From: Bacteroidia bacterium | Lineage (GTDB): Bacteria > Bacteroidota > Bacteroidia > Cytophagales > Cyclobacteriaceae | Direction: 5' to 3' | Length of the DNA: 7,073 nucleotides | Assembly (NCBI GenBank): GCA_012031955.1 | Contig: JAAURZ010000117.1 | Coordinates: 1-7,073, forward strand | Shown: piece after piece, positions 1 to 6,939 of the stretch | How the letters are laid out: each line of letters begins with the position of its first letter | Numbering within the stretch: position 1 is the first letter of the stretch | Position numbers and translations under genes: made by a program | The notes under the pieces: model-generated | The model's database searches: none | Told to the model about the DNA's origin: nothing | Seen by the model: only the letters and a program-made list of their open reading frames with translations

Positions 1-184
1 ACAATGCAGGCAGAAGCGGATGTTGCGCCTCAAGTTGCTGAGGGCTTCGGAAAGGGCGATGGTGTTTTTCTTCTTTCTCCTTGATCAGATGCAACACCAG
101 CCGCATAGCGGTTTTTTTGCCGATGCCTGGCAACTTCGATATTTGATTAATAGCATCCTCGATCAATTTGGAAGGATATTCCAC
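1..184 (-). CDS. recR: Recombination mediator RecR, N-terminal part, with an apparent +1 frameshift; runs off the left edge
   Basis: RecR acts with RecO (and RecF) in loading RecA onto gapped DNA. Read on the minus strand from a GTG at 184, the protein begins [20 protein letters not shown] and continues [19 protein letters not shown], the family's helix-hairpin-helix (LPGIGKKTA at about residues 18-26). Downstream, the sequence [17 protein letters not shown] followed by CLHC matches the next RecR segment and the first zinc-finger cysteine pair, but in a different frame. Removing one A from the 5-A coding-strand run (positions 65-69) restores one frame with the same spacing as Bacillus RecR between the LAF/LVL segment and the CxxC. 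The GTG start is favoured by an AAAGG 8 nt upstream (193-197) and by agreement with family N-termini. The gene follows clpS by 25 nt, probably in one transcript. The identity is certain; whether the frameshift is real or a sequencing error is open. Confidence 0.88.
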   Translation of the reverse strand, partial: MEYPSKLIEDAINQISKLPGIGKKTAMRLVLHLIKEKEEKHHRPFRSPQQLEAQHPLLPAL

Positions 185-209
185 CCTGCGCGCCTTTAGT
201 GTGTGCTGA

Positions 210-488
210 TTACAGTATACGTGCTTCGATACCGGCCTCGCAGATGGCGTTGCGCATGGGCTGCAGAAAGTCGTAAGTACCGGACTTTACGGCGCATTTG
301 CCCCGAAAGTGAATAATCCAGGTACATTGCTCTGCCTGCTCAATAGTGTGCTTGCATACGCGAATCAAAGTTTCTATGACATGGTCAAACGTATTGAAAT
401 CATCGTTAAACACGACCAACTCCATTACGTCGGTTGTTTCGATGGCCTCCAATACTTCGATCGATTCCTGTTCCTGATATTCGGTCAT
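210..488 (-). CDS. clpS: ATP-dependent Clp protease adaptor ClpS
   Basis: ClpS binds proteins with destabilising N-terminal residues and hands them to the Clp AAA+ protease in the cytoplasm. The 92-residue product has the ClpS core: [18 protein letters not shown] (about 25-42), [20 protein letters not shown] (about 45-64) and an end ARIL. The NDD (28-30), T33 and the His of IIHFRG (H60) line up with residues that bind the N-terminal amino acid in characterised ClpS proteins. The frame stays open upstream to ATGs at 536 and 629. I chose the ATG at 488 because a near-consensus promoter (524-555) would start transcription around 517, downstream of the other two ATGs, and because about 27 residues before NDD is normal for the family. 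It lies upstream of recR (25 nt gap) and is divergent from the symporter. No strong Shine-Dalgarno is visible at 488, which is common in Bacteroidota. Confidence 0.92.
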   Translation of the reverse strand: MTEYQEQESIEVLEAIETTDVMELVVFNDDFNTFDHVIETLIRVCKHTIEQAEQCTWIIHFRGKCAVKSGTYDFLQPMRNAICEAGIEARIL

Positions 489-523
489 ACGCTCACGGAT
501 TTCGTTGCCTGCGTTGCGAAATG

Positions 524-555
524 CAAATTTAAACATTGATTTGCGAAACTGTAAA
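524..555 (-). promoter_or_regulatory. Bacteroidota-type promoter for clpS-recR
   Basis: On the minus strand, TTTA (555-552) is followed after 20 nt by TAAATTTG (531-524). The second element matches the Bacteroidota -7 consensus TAnnTTTG exactly, and the spacing fits the usual 19-21 nt to the -33 TTTG-like element. Transcription would begin near 517, about 29 nt before the clpS ATG at 488. This site argues against the longer clpS starts at 536 and 629. Confidence 0.5.
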
Positions 556-569
556 CTATTGGTCGATGA

Positions 570-600
570 TTTGGATTTCCCGTCATTAACCTCTTGTTTG
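570..600 (+). promoter_or_regulatory. Possible promoter for the sodium:solute symporter
   Basis: TTTG at 570-573 is followed after 19 nt by CTTGTTTG at 593-600, which has the TTTG half of the Bacteroidota -7 element but lacks the TA. A start near 607 would give a short leader of about 16 nt before the ATG at 623. The match is partial and the call tentative. Confidence 0.28.
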
Positions 601-622
601 CACCATCCATGGCACTTTCTGC

Positions 623-2071
623 ATGACACCGACCCTTGTTATTACCATTATTACGGTCTATTTCGCCGTTCTGATCCTCATCTCCTATTTCACCTCCAAG
701 GGGGCCGACACGAATACCTTTTTCACGGCCAACCGGCAGTCGCCTTGGTACCTCGTGGCCTTTGGCATGATCGGCGCCTCGCTGTCGGGCGTTACATTTA
801 TATCGGTGCCTGGTAACGTGGGCAAAATCGGCTTCGGGTATTTTCAAGTCGTACTTGGGTACCTGGTGGGTTATTGGGTTATTATCGGTGTGCTCATGCC
901 GTTGTACTACCGGCTCAACCTTATTTCCATTTACACCTACCTCGAAGAGCGTTTTAGCTTTTGGTCTTATAAAACAGGGGCCTTCTTTTTTCTCGTCTCC
1001 AGAACAGTGGGATCGTCACTACGTCTTTTCCTTGCTGCCACGGTGCTGCAACTCTTCCTGTTCGACGAATGGCATGTGCCCTTCTTTGCTACCGTGGCCA
1101 TCACCATCGTGCTCATATGGGTGTACACATTCAAGGGGGGAATTAAGACCATCGTATGGACCGACACTTTTCAGACATTGTTCCTCGTGTTGGCAGTGGC
1201 TATCTCGGTATTCATCATTGCCGACAAGCTCGATCTTTCTTTCTCGGGACTGGTAGATGCCATCCGCGAGGCGGGATACGACAAGATGTTTTACTTCGAT
1301 GATGTTGACTCTCCGCTGTATTTCTGGAAACAGTTTATCGGCGGCGCCTTTATTGCCATTACAATGACAGGCATGGACCAGGAAATCATGCAGAAGAACC
1401 TTACTTGCCGCACCCTCGGCGACGCCCAGAAGAATATGTTTTGGTTCAGCCTCATACTCGTGGTCGTAAACCTGCTGTTCCTCACCCTGGGTGCGTTGCT
1501 CTATATATATAGCGACGCGTACAACCTGCCTATCCCGGAGCGCACCGACAAACTGTATCCGCAGCTTGCACTAAATAATTTCGGCCTTCTGGCCAGTGTG
1601 TTTTTTGTACTCGGTATAACGGCCTCCTCGTACGCCAGCGCAGACTCGGCCCTGGCAGGCCTTACAACATCTTTCTGTGTCGACTTTCTCAACTTCAAGA
1701 AGAAAACAGAAGCGCAGAAGAAGCGTCAGAAATTTATTGTGCATATCGCGTTCTCGGTGTTGTTCTTCATTATCATTGTTGTCTTCAAGGCGATTAACAA
1801 ACAATCGGTGATCGACGCGGTGCTCAACGTGGCAAGCTACACTTACGGTCCGCTGTTGGGGTTGTTCACCTTTGGTATTTTCACGAAGTACCAGGTGCGC
1901 GACAAACTTGTGCCGCTCATCTGCGTAGTGGCGCCTATACTCTCCTACCTGGTGGATCTCAATTCGGAAACGTTGTTGGGAATCAAAAATATCAGCCTGG
2001 CCATTTTGCCAGTAAACGGCCTCATCACGTTTGTTGGGCTGTGGCTGATTGCCTACCGGCGTGAGCGTTAA
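623..2071 (+). CDS. Sodium:solute symporter (SSS family)
   Basis: An inner-membrane transporter expected to couple Na+ influx to uptake of a small organic solute; the substrate cannot be read from sequence. The 482-residue product is full length for the family and has about 13 hydrophobic segments, starting at residues 3-23. Family marks include GASLSGVTFISVPG (51-64), the loop KGGIKTIVWTDTFQT (171-185), GMDQEIMQKNL (250-260), and SSYASADSALAGLTTSF (335-351), where SSS transporters place Na+-coordinating serines. A basic cytoplasmic loop (359-370, KKKTEAQKKRQK) follows. The ATG at 623 places the first membrane segment immediately after the N-terminus as usual; there is no clear Shine-Dalgarno. 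It is divergent from clpS and ends in a probable terminator at 2160-2209. The family is secure. It could serve sugars, amino acids, sialic acid or other solutes, and no neighbouring catabolic gene helps decide. Confidence 0.93.
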   Translation: MTPTLVITIITVYFAVLILISYFTSKGADTNTFFTANRQSPWYLVAFGMIGASLSGVTFISVPGNVGKIGFGYFQVVLGYLVGYWVIIGVLMPLYYRLNLISIYTYLEERFSFWSYKTGAFFFLVSRTVGSSLRLFLAATVLQLFLFDEWHVPFFATVAITIVLIWVYTFKGGIKTIVWTDTFQTLFLVLAVAISVFIIADKLDLSFSGLVDAIREAGYDKMFYFDDVDSPLYFWKQFIGGAFIAITMTGMDQEIMQKNLTCRTLGDAQKNMFWFSLILVVVNLLFLTLGALLYIYSDAYNLPIPERTDKLYPQLALNNFGLLASVFFVLGITASSYASADSALAGLTTSFCVDFLNFKKKTEAQKKRQKFIVHIAFSVLFFIIIVVFKAINKQSVIDAVLNVASYTYGPLLGLFTFGIFTKYQVRDKLVPLICVVAPILSYLVDLNSETLLGIKNISLAILPVNGLITFVGLWLIAYRRER

Positions 2072-2088
2072 AAAATATGGCACCCTCT

Positions 2089-2126
2089 AAAAAGGTAAAG
2101 GCCGTCCTAACTTAATAAGACGACCT
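2089..2126 (-). terminator. Likely terminator for the minus-strand small secreted protein gene
   Basis: In minus-strand RNA, AGGUCGUC (2126-2119) can pair along all 8 positions, with one G-U wobble, with GACGGCCU (2106-2099) around a 12-nt A/T-rich loop. The stem is followed by TTACCTTTTT (2098-2089). On the plus strand the same stem has a C-A mismatch and no T-tract, so it looks directional. It lies about 75 nt beyond the stop codon at 2201. Confidence 0.42.
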
Positions 2127-2159
2127 AGACCCGATTAAAACCAACCCCACTATATTTTG

Positions 2160-2209
2160 AATGTGGCGAGCGCAGGAGGGCACCGCACGCCGCCTCACAT
2201 TTAATTTTT
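2160..2209 (+). terminator. Likely terminator for the symporter gene
   Basis: AATGTG (2160-2165) pairs with CACATT (2196-2201). Inside, GCG (2166-2168) pairs with CGC (2191-2193) and GCG (2170-2172) with CGC (2188-2190), giving about 12 base pairs with small bulges and a 15-nt loop. The 3' side runs into TTTAATTTTT (2200-2209). It sits about 90 nt after the symporter stop and overlaps the last codons and stop of the convergent gene. In the minus direction the hairpin is not followed by a T-tract. Confidence 0.45.
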
Positions 2210-2506
2210 CACAAATTGAAATTCCTGTTTCTTATCACCTTTGGACACACGGATCAGGTATTCGCCTTCTCCTGTGTTTCCGAAATCGATGATCAACTTC
2301 TTCTTGTCGAGTTGCTGAACCGCGATTCGGTGGCCTGACGCTTCGAATATTTCCACCGTGGCGCCGATTAGCTTCTTGTTGGCTTTCACTACAAAAAGCG
2401 TCTTCTGTTTTTTCGGCTTCCATGACGCCGAATCCTCTTTGGTATTGGCCTTGGCAGCGGTGGCTGCAAGGGCGAGGATCAGTGTGATGGTGGTCAGTGC
2501 TTTCAT
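2201..2506 (-). CDS. Small secreted protein of unknown function with one predicted beta-sandwich-like domain
   Basis: I do not recognise a named family with certainty. The 101-residue product has a clear Sec signal peptide: basic start MKALTT, hydrophobic core to about residue 17, and likely cleavage after AKA at 20. The mature part of about 80 residues is lysine-rich and shows alternating hydrophobic strands: TLFVVKANKKLIGATVEIF, then GHRIAVQQLDKKKLIIDFGN, then GEYLIRVSKGDKKQEFQFVKN. This pattern (a metaphor-like 'structure-X-G', then a short G-Y-L-I-R strand and a closing strand) resembles the type IX secretion C-terminal sorting domain and DUF3244-like proteins, but here it is the whole mature protein. 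It would be periplasmic or surface located. The ATG at 2506 directly precedes the signal peptide. No recognisable promoter was seen upstream. Its 3' end faces the symporter, with one terminator in each direction. Confidence 0.72.
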   Translation of the reverse strand: MKALTTITLILALAATAAKANTKEDSASWKPKKQKTLFVVKANKKLIGATVEIFEASGHRIAVQQLDKKKLIIDFGNTGEGEYLIRVSKGDKKQEFQFVKN

Positions 2507-2640
2507 TCGTTCGCTTGGACGTTGTACCTATTGCGAACGCCATGCCATGAGGGGAAACTTCTAAATTGAGCTATTTGGCGGGTTTGGGCCGAAAGGAATT
2601 CCGGAATTGGGACGCCTTTCATCTCTGATTGGGATCGGGG

Positions 2641-2985
2641 CTATGCTAATTCTTCAGACGGGTTCCAGAATACGTCGTTGAAGTGCTGAATTTTGTCGTT
2701 GACTACCTTCACACCTTCCTTTTCTAGTAGTCTCTGCATTTTTCCCGGCGGCTTGAAGTGAACTTTGCCCGTGAGCAGGCCTGCACTGTTTACCACACGA
2801 TGTGCCGGTACATCTTTGGGGCAGCCGTGCATCGCCCACCCCACCATGCGCGCACTCCCTTTCGTACCCAGGTAGTGAGCAATCGCACCGTAGCTTGTAA
2901 CGCGCCCAGCCGGAATCAATCGCGCGACGTCATATACGTCTTCAAAGAAATTATAGTCCTTTGGTGTGTTTTTCTTACGTGGCAT
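2641..2985 (-). CDS. MGMT-family protein, alkyltransferase-like (ATL), lacking the catalytic cysteine
   Basis: The 114-residue product matches the DNA-binding domain of O6-methylguanine-DNA methyltransferases: FFEDVYDVARLIPAGRVTSY (13-32), GAIAHYLG (33-40), SARMVGWAMHGCP (44-56), then PAHRVVNSAGLLTG (60-73). Y32 and R46 correspond to the tyrosine and 'arginine finger' used to flip the damaged base. The acceptor motif PCHRV reads PAHRV, so A61 replaces the methyl-accepting Cys and self-alkylation is not expected. Characterised ATL proteins, with Trp or Ala at this position, bind O6-alkylguanine and channel it into nucleotide excision repair. That role is inferred here. The length fits a stand-alone ATL. 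The ATG at 2985 is 52 nt from the divergent gene at 3038; a palindromic TAAATTTA (3007-3014) in the gap resembles a -7 element in both directions but lacks a matching -33. Confidence 0.88.
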   Translation of the reverse strand: MPRKKNTPKDYNFFEDVYDVARLIPAGRVTSYGAIAHYLGTKGSARMVGWAMHGCPKDVPAHRVVNSAGLLTGKVHFKPPGKMQRLLEKEGVKVVNDKIQHFNDVFWNPSEELA

Positions 2986-3037
2986 GCCAGGAATAATTCA
3001 ACTTGCTAAATTTACGTCCCAATTGTAAACCGCCACT

Positions 3038-4570
3038 GTGAAATCCATTAGATTATTTATTCTTCTTTTGGCCTCGAGTACGTCGTTGATGGGGCAGTCG
3101 TTTGAACTCCAGTTCCCTGACTCTGCAGGATGGAATTTCCTGAAAGAAAATCAGGAGCTGGCATTCCGGCTCACCACTACCAGTGCCAATGCCAACACGC
3201 ACTTCTCCATTGAAGGCACGGAGAAGCTGGGGATTCAGTTTGACTCAAGCGGCGTTTTCCATTGGAAGCCTTCGTACGATCTTGTGAACCGGGTAGACCG
3301 CACCAAGGATTTTACGGTGATCTTCCAGGCGCGTGCCGAGAGTGGCGAGCGCACGCGAAAATCGATCACCTTCACAGTAACACATGTGAACCAGCCTCCA
3401 GTGGTGGAAGACTTGCCGGTATTTTATGTAAAGCAATCGTCGCTTAACACTTATCAGATTTCAGCCGACTATGTGTACGATCCGGACGGCGACCCCCTGG
3501 TGTATAAAACCATCCCCACCGGTATGCCGGAGGGGGCTATACTTTCGTCGCTGGGTCAGTTCACATGGACACCGTCGCGCAGCCAATTTTACTCACTCCG
3601 CACCACTCCGCTCACTATCGAGTTCACCGTGCAGGACCAACCCGACAAGGCCGAGACTGTAGGCAAGCTTCGCATCATGCAGACGCAGCAAGACCTGCCA
3701 CCCGAAATACTTATTGTGCCGGGCGACTCACTGTATGAAATCAAGGAGGATGAAACGCTGAACCTGAAATTATACATTTCCGATCCAAACGGCGACGACA
3801 ATGTGAGGAGTGCGGGCTTTGTGGCATCAGACACACGCATACCTCAATCGACTCTCAAAGAAAACACCCCCCTGCAATATGAATTCACCTGGAAGCCAGG
3901 GTACTATTTTGTGGAGGAAGTGCAAAAGTCGTTGGAAACCGAAATGACATTTTTCGCGCTTGACAAATCCAACAACCGTGCGCAGCGCAAAGTGCGTATT
4001 CGAATAACAGACGCAGAAAACCTGGTGGAAAAGGACCAGCACCAGTACACCAAATACCGGAACAACCTGATGGCTGCCACATTGCTGCTCCGACAACTTG
4101 ATGCAAACCAAAAACAACTAAACCAGGATTACCGCAAAGCCAGGAAAGGTAAAAAGAACCGGTCCATCCTGAATGCCTCGCTCGGTGCCGCCACGGGTCT
4201 TTCGCCCGTAACACTTGAAGCCGATCAGGCCAAAATTGTTTCAGGCATCGGCGGTACCACGGTGCTCACACTGGGTACGCTGGAAGCAACCGAAGTAGTA
4301 GGCCGCTCGAAGGAGGCGATCATGGAAAAGATTAAAATCAATATTGAGATCAGAAATAAACTGCAATCGGCCGGCGATGAGTTTGCCCGCAAGTATGCAT
4401 TAAAGTCCGATCGCCGTAAGGCTGACTTTGAAAAAGACATTGATAAGCTGCGCGCCGCCATGAATGACCAGAAGCTCATCCTGCTTGAACTCGACGCTTA
4501 CGCGAAGAACAACTCGAAGGTCGACAACAGGGATATCAAAAAGAATTTTATTGACTTCACCGAGGAATAA
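3038..4570 (+). CDS. Secreted protein with three Ig/cadherin-like repeats and a helical C-terminal domain
   Basis: A 510-residue protein of unknown function. The signal peptide is residues 1-20 (hydrophobic LFILLLASS, likely cut after MGQ). Three repeats follow, each ending in a G/E-x-F-x-W-x-P motif: GVFHWKPSY (72-80), GQFTWTPSR (173-181) and YEFTWKPGYY (281-290). Repeats 2 and 3 open with calcium-site-like acidic stretches, YDPDGDPL (147-154) and SDPNGDDN (248-255), as in putative-Ig/cadherin-like domains, and a VNQPPVVEDLP linker (117-127) joins repeats 1 and 2. From about 328 the protein becomes charged and helical (probable coiled coils at 328-375 and 425-495), interrupted by a Gly/Ala/Val-rich stretch (377-422). 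No type IX sorting tail or membrane anchor is seen, so a periplasmic or cell-surface location is inferred. The start is GTG at 3038, which directly precedes the signal peptide. It is divergent from the ATL gene and its stop touches that of the glycosyltransferase. Confidence 0.85.
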   Translation: MKSIRLFILLLASSTSLMGQSFELQFPDSAGWNFLKENQELAFRLTTTSANANTHFSIEGTEKLGIQFDSSGVFHWKPSYDLVNRVDRTKDFTVIFQARAESGERTRKSITFTVTHVNQPPVVEDLPVFYVKQSSLNTYQISADYVYDPDGDPLVYKTIPTGMPEGAILSSLGQFTWTPSRSQFYSLRTTPLTIEFTVQDQPDKAETVGKLRIMQTQQDLPPEILIVPGDSLYEIKEDETLNLKLYISDPNGDDNVRSAGFVASDTRIPQSTLKENTPLQYEFTWKPGYYFVEEVQKSLETEMTFFALDKSNNRAQRKVRIRITDAENLVEKDQHQYTKYRNNLMAATLLLRQLDANQKQLNQDYRKARKGKKNRSILNASLGAATGLSPVTLEADQAKIVSGIGGTTVLTLGTLEATEVVGRSKEAIMEKIKINIEIRNKLQSAGDEFARKYALKSDRRKADFEKDIDKLRAAMNDQKLILLELDAYAKNNSKVDNRDIKKNFIDFTEE

Positions 4571-6227
4571 TCATTCCACAACTCTGAAGAGTTTCATCCT
4601 GGGCTTGCCTTTTAGATCAATGTCGCCCTCGTCGAATACGCGCAGCACTTCATGCGGCCGCGTTACTTTGTAACCCTCATCCGCCAGGTAATTTTCTCCG
4701 GGTTCGATTGAATCAGTGAATATAAGATGGCGCCCGGCTGAAAGGTAGTAATAGTACGGCAGCGAAAACGGGAAATATTCCTGGTCGTGTATGCTGACCT
4801 CTTCATCAATCAACGGAATCCTTCCGTTGATCAAGGTGAATTCTCCAACGAGATATTTCGTGTCGCCAAACTTTTCGTTCACCTCCTGCGCTATTGCTCT
4901 GTAGTAAGTGGCCACGCTTTGTTGTGCCCGCACATACGGCACAAAAAAATCATAGCCCATTCTGACAAAGGCCAGCAATAGCAATACGCCCACGAGCGAT
5001 TTTCCCGACGTGCGCCAGTACCAGATTGCGGTTAGCAGAATGCCGACAGCCAGCACGCTGCAGGTAACGAAAGAATAGGGAATAAAACGGCTGTAGTCTG
5101 TAAAAGGAAGCGTGGCAAAAAGCCCGATGGCCGCTACAAAGCAAATCATGAACAATATCTCTGTAAATCGTTTGTATCGATTTTCTTTTGGGGTATTGAT
5201 GACAAGTGATGCAAGAATGACTGCAGCAAAAGGGAGGAACATATATAGATAGCGTTCTCTCGTGCCGGGCGAAATCCAATAGGGGATGAGATTGAAGACG
5301 ATGAAGATCGCAGCAAACCGGACCCAGTCGTTCTTGAGTGCTGTACTCAACACGCCTCGCACGAGGGCCAGGGGAATGAGTATACTCCAGGGAAGTAACA
5401 GTTGCAGTATGTCAACCGGAAATCGAACCACATGCACAAACAATCCGGTGAGGCTGAAGCCGCCCGCCACGGTCCGGTCGCCGGTCTCAAGAACAGTTTG
5501 AAGATGTACGGCCAGGGTCGGCGCGCAGCGAATAGGCATAAAAGTAACCGCCCACAAGCGCGGCGAACAACAAGAGTCCGCACACGTGATACCACGAAAA
5601 AGAGCAACCTGAATTTCCGTTCGGCGATCAGCCACGCCATAAGAGTAACACCCTGGAAGGCGATAGAAGGAATACCTTTAGTGAGAAACCCTGCGGCGGC
5701 GAAAAAATAGGATACAAGAAACAGCGGCAGATACCGTTCGCGCCGCTCGAAGTAAAATATGGAACATCCTTGCGCAAAAACCAGGAGGCTATAAAATACA
5801 TCGATCTCCGCATTGAGCGTGGCGTTGAAAAGCTGGTTCGCAAAGGTGAGCGAGAGGCCGGCGGCCAGCAATACGGTTCGCGCGACAGATATTTTGAAGA
5901 TACCCTGAACAGCAGAAACCCGATCAGCAAAAAGCTCACTACCGTCGGGAGCCGGTACACGAACTCCGACTTACTGCCAAAAATTTTTGTGAACCCGATG
6001 AGCACCCAATTCCAGAGTGGCGGCTTATTATAGTAGTACTGGCCATTGGTGAAAGGGACGACAAAATCACGATTGAGTTCCATCTCAATTGCCACTACCG
6101 CGCGCCGGGGCTCCTCGAAGTCGAGTGGCCTGGCGCCGAGGTTGATCAATAGGGCAACCGTTAGGAGTACAAAAAAAATGAGGACAGCCACCCGGTTAAC
6201 GGCCTCTTTGGGAATCGTTTCGATCAT
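4571..6227 (-). pseudogene. ArnT/PMT-type membrane glycosyltransferase, reading frame broken at three places
   Basis: Family enzymes use polyprenyl-phosphate sugars to glycosylate lipids or proteins on the periplasmic face of the inner membrane. The N-terminal part (ATG 6227) has the first membrane helix, the catalytic-loop acidic motif LDFEEPRRA (35-43) and NKPPLWNW (67-74), both typical of the ArnT/PMT_2 fold. The frame then shifts near 5877-5885, continuing as ARTVLLAAGLSLTFANQLFN and GFLTKGIPS. It shifts again at the T5 run (5597-5601), continuing as SWYHVCGLLLFAALVGGYFY, and again near the CCC at 5515-5517, continuing as LETGDRTVAGGF through a hydrophobic multi-helix region to the end at 4571. 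With one base added at the first site and one removed at each of the other two, the protein is about 551 residues, normal for ArnT-like enzymes. Acceptor and sugar are unknown. Either sequencing indels or true decay would explain the breaks. A -7-like element lies upstream at 6280-6287. Confidence 0.85.
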
Positions 6228-6279
6228 CGGAAAACAAGCTATTAGCTATCAAATCAGGCTTTTGATACCAACCCACGTG

Positions 6280-6287
6280 CAAATATA
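6280..6287 (-). promoter_or_regulatory. Possible -7 promoter element for the glycosyltransferase gene
   Basis: On the minus strand, TATATTTG (6287-6280) matches TAnnTTTG exactly. Transcription would start about 45 nt before the ATG at 6227. No TTTG-like -33 element is present 19-21 nt upstream, so support is partial. The gap to the divergent sigma factor gene (6228-6366) shows nothing else I could assign, and I found no convincing promoter for the sigma gene in it. Confidence 0.32.
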
Positions 6288-6366
6288 TCCATAAACCCCG
6301 ATCATAATATTTTTCCATCCATTTGACCGCCTTAACTTATTGTCGTATCACATCCAGAAAGTGAAC

Positions 6367-6939
6367 ATGCCAGGAAGCTTGGAAAAGGAATTGATCGACA
6401 GCGCATCGAAGGGCGATCGCCACGCGTTTCGGCACCTTGTTGACACCCACCAGCGGTTCGTGCTGCTAACGGCCCGACGCTTTGTTTACGACATGGACGA
6501 CGCGGCTGACATCGCTCAAGAGGTGTTCTTAAAACTTTGGAACAATCTGCCTGGCTACAACATAAACATGAAACTGACAACGTGGCTCTATAAGATCGTA
6601 GTAAACCAGTGCCTCGACACGCTGAAATCCAAAACGTACCGACAGCGAAAGGCATCAACCAGCATCGACATGCATCTCGAAACGCCGTCGATGCTGAACG
6701 CAGAACAGCAGATGGAGGATCGCGAGTTTGCCGACATCGTGCATGCACTTTGCAAACAGCTCACTCCAAAACAGCAGGCCGTTTTCATTCTCCGCGACGT
6801 CGAAGGCCTGTCGGTTGAAGAAGTTATGGCGATCCTCTCGATGAATGCGGGCAATATCAAAAGCAACTTGTACCACGCACGCAAGCAAATGCATGAATGG
6901 CTTAAACTACACTATGAACCCAAAATCCAGGCGACATGA
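6367..6939 (+). CDS. ECF-type RNA polymerase sigma-70 family factor
   Basis: An extracytoplasmic-function sigma factor that would direct RNA polymerase to a small regulon when released from its anti-sigma factor. The 190-residue product has region 2 at about 20-88, with DDAADIAQEVFLKLWNN (44-60) contacting core polymerase and the -10, and TTWLYKIVVNQCLDTLK (71-87). A linker rich in polar residues follows (90-120). Region 4 is at about 130-178: LTPKQQAVFILRDVEGLSVE (132-151) then EVMAILSMNAGNIKSNLYHARKQM (152-175), a helix-turn-helix for the -35. I use the ATG at 6367. A TTG at 6340 would add 9 residues without family support, and a weak AGAAAG (6356-6361) precedes the ATG. The stop overlaps the anti-sigma start as ATGA (6936-6939), indicating translational coupling. 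Targets cannot be read from this window. Confidence 0.93.
   Translation: MPGSLEKELIDSASKGDRHAFRHLVDTHQRFVLLTARRFVYDMDDAADIAQEVFLKLWNNLPGYNINMKLTTWLYKIVVNQCLDTLKSKTYRQRKASTSIDMHLETPSMLNAEQQMEDREFADIVHALCKQLTPKQQAVFILRDVEGLSVEEVMAILSMNAGNIKSNLYHARKQMHEWLKLHYEPKIQAT

Noticed and set aside
489..629. Longer clpS N-terminus starting at 629 or 536
   Set aside because: The extra residues are unlike ClpS N-termini, the region carries the probable clpS promoter, and it overlaps the divergent symporter's leader.
1499..1512. TATATATATA stretch in the symporter gene
   Set aside because: It encodes LYIYSD within a membrane segment and its loop; there is no sign of a promoter for any gene.
2986..3037. Bidirectional promoter at the palindromic TAAATTTA (3007-3014) between the ATL and Ig-like genes
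   Set aside because: It resembles a -7 element in both directions, but neither direction has a TTTG-like element at the right distance and the last base is not G, so I did not list it as a feature.
3827..4214. Minus-strand open frames inside the Ig-repeat gene
   Set aside because: They are shadow frames with cysteine- and tryptophan-rich sequence unlike real proteins, opposite a clear coding region.
5514..5601. Programmed ribosomal frameshifting in the glycosyltransferase
   Set aside because: Three shifts would be needed, with different directions possible and no slippery heptamer plus downstream structure that I could recognise; such genes are not known to use recoding.
6340..6366. TTG start at 6340 for the sigma factor
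   Set aside because: It adds nine residues not typical of ECF factors, while an ATG at 6367 with a weak purine-rich site fits the family length.
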